64,000 nt of DNA, from contig CADEFN010000001.1 of the NCBI GenBank assembly GCA_902826615.1, positions 558,001-622,000 of the forward strand, read 5' to 3'. Below the pieces are notes generated by a model. That model ran no database searches. It was given only the letters and a program-made list of their open reading frames with translations, and was not told the origin of the DNA. Both the position numbers and the translations under genes were made by a program. Shown in pieces: positions 59,977-64,000 of this stretch; the first letter of the stretch is position 1, and each line of letters begins with the position of its first letter. Origin of the DNA: an uncultured Gemmatimonadota bacterium. Its GTDB lineage: Bacteria; Gemmatimonadota; Gemmatimonadetes; Gemmatimonadales; Gemmatimonadaceae.

Positions 59977-60690
59977 TCACGCGGTCGCGTCGAAGAGCTG
60001 TTGAGCTCGGACGAGGTCGGCAGGAAAGTCGATTTCCGTCCACGGCTCGCCATTGGTGGGGATGCTCGCCACGACGTGTGTGTCGAGGAGTGAGGCGAGC
60101 GCATCCTCATAGCCGGTGGCCGTCATGCCTGCGGACGTCTGACGAGTGACCAGCAGTGACAAATCGGAAACTGCAGCCGCGGACAGCAGGGCGAAGCCCA
60201 CCCATTCTCCTTCGGCGTCGTGCCCCGGCACCGGTCCCCGTTTGAGCGCACGGACTCGGTCCTCCACGACGCCCGCCATGTACTGCTCGTCGGTGAACCT
60301 CGAGCTGAAGTCGATGAGGAGCCTGCACGGTGCCGGCGTCGGTGAAGACAGAAAGGCGCGGAGCAGCGGCTCACCGAAGGCCACGTCTCCATCCATAAGA
60401 AGGAGGTCTCCCACGACGCCAGCCAGCCCGCACTGCAACGACACGATACTCCCCAGCTGGTAGTCCGGATTGAACACGAGGGTGGGTGGATGCTTGCGGG
60501 TGCTCACCATCGCGGCAACGTGTTCTGCCCCATGCCCCACCACGATAGTTGCCGGCATCTCGATGGCATCGAGGGCGTCGAGGTATCGTGTGATGAGGGT
60601 TCGTCCACCGACGGAGGCGAGGCACTTGGGCTGGCCATCGGGCAGGCCGAGCCGGGTGCCGCGGCCCGCGGCGAGGATCAAAGCATGCAC
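59977..60690 (-). CDS. NTP-transferase-like nucleotidyltransferase (LicC/IPCT/PntC type)
   Basis: A 237-residue protein from a GTG at 60690. HALILAAGRGTRLG at 2-15 with Lys22 in GQPKCL, then DGDVAFGEP and GEPWTEIDFPADL at the end, are marks of MobA-like/CTP-dependent nucleotidyltransferases that activate phosphocholine, phosphoethanolamine, inositol phosphate or aminoethylphosphonate. Its divergent neighbour is a CDP-alcohol phosphotransferase, so CDP-activation of an alcohol phosphate is likely (inference). No phosphonate gene (pepM) is in view. Confidence 0.8.
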   Translation of the reverse strand: MHALILAAGRGTRLGLPDGQPKCLASVGGRTLITRYLDALDAIEMPATIVVGHGAEHVAAMVSTRKHPPTLVFNPDYQLGSIVSLQCGLAGVVGDLLLMDGDVAFGEPLLRAFLSSPTPAPCRLLIDFSSRFTDEQYMAGVVEDRVRALKRGPVPGHDAEGEWVGFALLSAAAVSDLSLLVTRQTSAGMTATGYEDALASLLDTHVVASIPTNGEPWTEIDFPADLVRAQQLFDATA

Positions 60691-60755
60691 GACAGAGGGT
60701 GTGTCGGGTGGATCTGAACGACAGATTGAGGGATGCGACCAATCTACCACATCTC

Positions 60756-61763
60756 ATGACCGAGCCCCCCAACACGTATCGCTTCACCGATGCGTCGGTC
60801 TGGCGTCCATGGGTGACGCGGGTGTGGTTCGAACGACTCTTTCCCCTGCTGCCGCGGTGGCTGGCGGCGAACCTCATTACCCTGCTCAGCACCGGCGCGC
60901 TGCTGCTGGTCTTTGGACTGGCACTGGCACCTGAGGGCGTACCGCCGAGCGTCTTTGCATTTGTGCTGCTGCTGGTCATTCAGTTCTACGTGGCCGGGGA
61001 TCATCTGGACGGCATGCAGGCCAAGGCGACCGGCACCACCTCGCCGTTAGGTGACTTTCTCGATCATCACTGCGACTTGTGGGCGGGGTGTATCCTGGTC
61101 TTTGCGTACTGCGCTCTCACGGGGACGGTGGCGTCGTGGCAGCTCCCGGTGATGACGCTCCTGATGGGGGCCGGGTTCGCCGTCACCTACACCGAACGTG
61201 CCGAATTTCGCCGTCTGCACTTTACCTCGTGGGGGACACTCGAGGCCATTGTCATTGTCTCGGTGTTCTTTGCCAGCTGGATGGTGCCGCCCCTCGCCCG
61301 CTGGTGGGGTCGTCCCCTGTGGGACGGAAGCGTTCTCGCGCGGCACCTTGTGGTCACGGTGCTCGGCTGCGTCATGTGCGTGGGAGCGATGGCCGTCATC
61401 ATCCGGCGGATGCGAGGGATCAGCTGGCGCCTCGGCCTTCACCTGCTGACCACTGGTGCTGTGGCGAGCTGGTGCCAGGTGCACGCACTGGACGCATGGA
61501 TCGGCTGGTTGATGACGGTGCTGATCAGCGCGGAGTTTGTCGCTCGGCTCATGCAGGCGCACACGCGTGATGGACATCGTCCACGTCCGGCCTGGGGCGC
61601 GGCGGTCGGTGCAGGTGCGCTCTGGCTGGCACCACCCTCGACGTGGCTACCCAAACTTGTCCTTGCCTGGCTTGTGCTGGTCTACCTGCAGACGATGTGG
61701 CGCGTTCTGTGGCCCTGGCGATCGCACTGGCGGTGGGTCAACACGGCCCCCTCCGGCCGCTGA
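60756..61763 (+). CDS. CDP-alcohol phosphotransferase of the CEPT/EPT type
   Basis: A 335-residue membrane enzyme from the ATG at 60756. The family site is complete: D82, D85, G86, A89, G99, D103 and D107 in DHLDGMQAK followed by SPLGDFLDHHCD. The SPLG-x-x-x-DHxCD part and AK in place of AR resemble eukaryotic choline/ethanolamine phosphotransferases more than bacterial PgsA. About ten TM helices follow. It would transfer a phospho-alcohol from a CDP-derivative to a lipid acceptor. The nucleotidyltransferase gene lies 65 bases away on the other strand. Confidence 0.85.
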   Translation: MTEPPNTYRFTDASVWRPWVTRVWFERLFPLLPRWLAANLITLLSTGALLLVFGLALAPEGVPPSVFAFVLLLVIQFYVAGDHLDGMQAKATGTTSPLGDFLDHHCDLWAGCILVFAYCALTGTVASWQLPVMTLLMGAGFAVTYTERAEFRRLHFTSWGTLEAIVIVSVFFASWMVPPLARWWGRPLWDGSVLARHLVVTVLGCVMCVGAMAVIIRRMRGISWRLGLHLLTTGAVASWCQVHALDAWIGWLMTVLISAEFVARLMQAHTRDGHRPRPAWGAAVGAGALWLAPPSTWLPKLVLAWLVLVYLQTMWRVLWPWRSHWRWVNTAPSGR

Positions 61764-61785
61764 GGGACGCAGCCGTTCGCCAGTC

Positions 61786-63720
61786 TCAGGCGGGTGAGGG
61801 CGACGCTGTATCCGTGGCGGTGTTCCGGAGTCGGTCCCATGTCGCGATGGCCAGCACGTACGTGGTTAGATACGCGCCCTGCTCAGCGAGTGGCCAGATC
61901 TCTGCCGTGGGCGAACCGGCAAGGCGCATGATCCAGAGGCTCCCGAAACGCAGCGCGCTCATGAGCAGCACGACCTGCATCAGCTCGCGTGTGACCGTTT
62001 GTCGCGCGATGACCAGTGCGGTCAGGAGCAGTAGCGGAATCTTCGCGAGGATAATGGGCAGGAACCGCTGCACCTCGAGTTCCACCTGATGCGCGGGAAA
62101 GAAGTCGTAGAGAAAGCCCCACTCCAGTGAGCCGGCAAGCCAGCTCGACGTGATGGTGAAGCTGCCCACCACGAGAAGGGCGTGCAGGAGGGTGCGGCGC
62201 GAAGCGCTGGTGAGGCGAGCCTGGTTCCCGAAATGATAGGCCAGCAGAAAGAAAATGTCGGCAATCGCAAAGAGGTACAGCGGAAGCCGCAGTGTGTAGT
62301 ACAGCAGCGTCTGCAGTGCCGCGATGAGCGCGATGCGTCGTGCCCATGGGGCAGGGTGCCGCCAGGCCAGCACTCCCCAAACGCCCGCCAGCGACAACAC
62401 GAGGATGGGGTGGGCCAGGACGGAGAACTCCACGAGGACAATCAGTGTGTTCACGCCAGCCGCTCCCCACCATGGCGTGGCCCCCCGGTCGCGCAGTGTG
62501 ACGAGTTTGGCGACAATCCCGACCGCGTAGAGCACCACCACACCGCTCAGGGGTCCCGGCCGCAGCAGCGCACCGAGCGCCGCCAATGCGTCGCGCATAA
62601 CGAGTTCGGGGATAAACACCGCCAGCGCCACCAGCCAGCCTGTGGCGGTCAGTGAGGCTCCCGTGGTTCCCAGCACCAGCCACCAGGCAAGGGCGATGCC
62701 CGCCGCCAGGACGACCGCGGCATACAGGTAGTCGGTGGGGACCTTGGTCCATCGCCGCGTCAGGCTATCGGAAGGCAGGGAATCGGTAGGTGTCGTGGTC
62801 ACCGGTATGACGCGCGCCAGCTCCGAGATGGCGTACCGAGCGGGGCGGAGTGTCAGCCCCATGGAGTGACTGACGAGATACCGAATGTTGGTCGTCTCCA
62901 GCTGCGCGGTCTCCGACCCGGGCACGACCTCGGGGCCAAGCAGGAGAGCAAAGGTGGGGATGTCGAAACCCGTTTTGTGTTCGCCGCGTTCATTGTGGCC
63001 ATGATCGCCGAGGACCAGCACGTAATCGCTGGAGTCGGCGAGTGCGGCCACCTGGGCGATCAGCGAGTCGGCATGTTTGGCGGAGGCGAAATAGCGCGGG
63101 TGTTTGATGCCGACCTCGTGCGCTACCCAGTCAAACGCCTCGTGGTGCAGCACGACGATGTCAAAGGCGCCGCTGCGCCACCCGCTGATGGCGATGTCAG
63201 GCCGTTGGGCGTCCAGCGCGTACTGGTCCAGACGTCCCTGCGGATAACGCTGCTCAAAGACGGGACCGAACTGGATGAACGGCTCACGAGCCACCACCAG
63301 CGTGCGCTTACCGAGCCCGTGTACGTCGCGAAAGAAGGACTCGATAGGCAGGGCATTGAAGCGGAAGTTCTGCACCACATTCACGAGCTGCGTTTCAGCA
63401 TATCCGCTGAAGGCCGCGCGCACCGCCGGAATGGTGAAGCCTTCGTAGACCGTGGAGAGGGGAATGGATGCGCCGCGAGTGCGCAGCGCAGCCAGCTGCG
63501 GAAAGAGCGTGGAATCCAGGGCCGACTCCTGCCGCCAGCTGTCGACGAGAAGAATGAAGAGCCGCCCATGCCGGGTCGTGTCGATCGAGGCAATGCCGGG
63601 GTCCAGCGGCCGCGGCGGACGATGGATCTGGTCGGCGGCAAGGAGAGCGACCACCGCCGCGGCCAGAACCAACAGCGTCAGTGCAGCTACGCCAACGATT
63701 CGCCTGAGCTGACCAATCAC
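61786..63720 (-). CDS. GPI ethanolamine-phosphate-transferase-like membrane phosphotransferase
   Basis: A 644-residue protein from a GTG at 63720. The N-terminal half is an alkaline-phosphatase-superfamily domain with the full metal site: D60 in FILLVDSWRQ, T96 in EGFTIPAVR as nucleophile, D197 and H201 in FDWVAHEVG, D239-H240 and H248 in LGDHGHNERGEHKTG. The C-terminal half has about 10 TM helices. This layout is that of PIG-N/PIG-O/PIG-G proteins, which move ethanolamine phosphate from phosphatidylethanolamine to a glycan. It is the third gene of a probable module with the two preceding genes. Overlaps the TPR gene by four bases. Confidence 0.75.
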   Translation of the reverse strand: MIGQLRRIVGVAALTLLVLAAAVVALLAADQIHRPPRPLDPGIASIDTTRHGRLFILLVDSWRQESALDSTLFPQLAALRTRGASIPLSTVYEGFTIPAVRAAFSGYAETQLVNVVQNFRFNALPIESFFRDVHGLGKRTLVVAREPFIQFGPVFEQRYPQGRLDQYALDAQRPDIAISGWRSGAFDIVVLHHEAFDWVAHEVGIKHPRYFASAKHADSLIAQVAALADSSDYVLVLGDHGHNERGEHKTGFDIPTFALLLGPEVVPGSETAQLETTNIRYLVSHSMGLTLRPARYAISELARVIPVTTTPTDSLPSDSLTRRWTKVPTDYLYAAVVLAAGIALAWWLVLGTTGASLTATGWLVALAVFIPELVMRDALAALGALLRPGPLSGVVVLYAVGIVAKLVTLRDRGATPWWGAAGVNTLIVLVEFSVLAHPILVLSLAGVWGVLAWRHPAPWARRIALIAALQTLLYYTLRLPLYLFAIADIFFLLAYHFGNQARLTSASRRTLLHALLVVGSFTITSSWLAGSLEWGFLYDFFPAHQVELEVQRFLPIILAKIPLLLLTALVIARQTVTRELMQVVLLMSALRFGSLWIMRLAGSPTAEIWPLAEQGAYLTTYVLAIATWDRLRNTATDTASPSPA

Positions 63721-64000
63721 TGGGCGGCGACCTTGCGTGCGAGCTGCTTCTCCAAATCATCGCGCAGCCAGTCGTCGATGGGTGTGCGCGCGGGCAGGGC
63801 GCGCAGACGCTGCATCACCTGCTGTGGATCAGTCAGGCGCCCGCGTCGCAACGCGAGGCGGGCCAGATCGACCTGTGGCGCGACGGAGAGCGAGTCGAAC
63901 CGTATGGCACGCTGGTAGTGCTGCTCCGCCGCTTCGAATGTCGCACCACGTGCCATGGTAAAGCCGCTGAAGGTGGCGATCATGGCACGCACAAACCATG
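63717..64000 (-). CDS. TPR-like protein, C-terminal part (runs off the window)
   Basis: The frame is open to the window edge. The visible part has the helical repeat AEQHYQRAIRFDSLSVAPQVDLARLALRRG, typical of a tetratricopeptide repeat, then a final helical region (DPQQVMQRLRALP, DWLRDDLEKQL). A GTG at 63992 or an upstream start outside the window could be used. Its TGA overlaps the GTG of the phosphotransferase gene by four bases, so the two are probably coupled. Confidence 0.6.
   Translation of the reverse strand, partial: WFVRAMIATFSGFTMARGATFEAAEQHYQRAIRFDSLSVAPQVDLARLALRRGRLTDPQQVMQRLRALPARTPIDDWLRDDLEKQLARKVAAQ

Larger units (their letters stand above)
3564..61052. repeat. dispersed heptamer GTTAGGC / GCCTAAC
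   Basis: I count 30 exact copies by eye, at 3564, 6278, 8101, 8845, 9280, 10631, 11792, 12458, 16382, 19189, 21487, 23083, 30509, 40759, 42288, 43485, 47476, 48760 and 51281 (+ strand), and 13287, 14133, 20112, 23285, 23337, 23849, 27576, 34577, 34718, 52469 and 58244 (- strand). About 11 more have another base at the last position (for example 9448, 26037, 41532, 61046). Within genes it nearly always reads as TTA-GGC (Leu-Gly) on the coding strand. Confidence 0.75.

Noticed and set aside
3564-61052. Telomere-like repeat (TTAGGC)
   Set aside because: The hexamer is the nematode telomere unit, but here it is dispersed and never in tandem, so the resemblance is by chance.
1-64000. CRISPR arrays, tRNA or rRNA genes, insertion sequences
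   Set aside because: I looked for regularly spaced direct repeats, tRNA-like TTCGA arms with CCA ends, rRNA motifs and transposase-like proteins and saw none I could support.

Overview
The window looks like a chromosomal segment of a high-G+C Gram-negative bacterium, most likely of the Gemmatimonadota or a related lineage (inference). The signs are outer-membrane proteins (Wzi-like, BamA-like, multi-SLBB export), lipoproteins, a PEP-CTERM protein, a PadR-ADOP permease pair of the kind common in Acidobacteria and Gemmatimonadota, and strong G/C third-position codon use. I saw no rRNA, tRNA, CRISPR array, phage genes or recognisable transposase.

Left part, 1-30 kb: mostly short operons of housekeeping and envelope genes. 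In order: a UbiB-type atypical kinase; a Tat-exported GMC oxidoreductase pair; a peptidoglycan transglycosylase (mtgA) facing a NamZ-type muramidase; two MacB-like permeases, a PadR regulator with a palindrome in its leader, and a 908-aa ADOP permease; an EAL/HDOD protein; a fasciclin protein; an M3 peptidase; a run of small conserved or lipoprotein genes (DUF411, ChrR-like cupin, ureohydrolase, YbjQ, ankyrin, GNAT); a Lys-rich histone-like/AP2-like protein preceded by a dense array of heptamers and a perfect hairpin; MOSC, zinc-ribbon and AlaX genes; a secreted Arg/Asp/Glu-repeat protein between two modular palindromic repeats; and a Vgb-like beta-propeller gene broken by a frameshift.

Right part, 30.5-64 kb: a large surface-polysaccharide region. 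It holds nearly all parts of a Wzx/Wzy pathway: initiating sugar transferase, Wzx, Wzy, a Wzz-like co-polymerase without kinase domain, a multi-SLBB export protein, two GT4 transferases, a WbpM/CapD-type dehydratase, WecB, two SDR epimerases (one with an inserted zinc ribbon), an AsnB-like amidotransferase, a DegT aminotransferase, a GNAT acetyltransferase, two methyltransferases (one TylF-like) and a split transketolase. Together these could build a repeat unit with an amidated, aminated, acylated or methylated sugar (inference). Next come a PEP-CTERM protein with a perfect CRP-type palindrome in its promoter, a BamA-like barrel, a processive GT2 glycan synthase and a Wzi-like barrel. The window ends with a nucleotidyltransferase, a CEPT/EPT-like CDP-alcohol phosphotransferase and a membrane phosphotransferase resembling eukaryotic GPI ethanolamine-phosphate transferases, a possible head-group transfer module.

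Across the whole window the heptamer GTTAGGC (or its complement GCCTAAC) recurs about 30 times by hand count. It accounts for most TTA leucine codons, several TAG stop codons and a number of intergenic sites. No annotated feature explains it.
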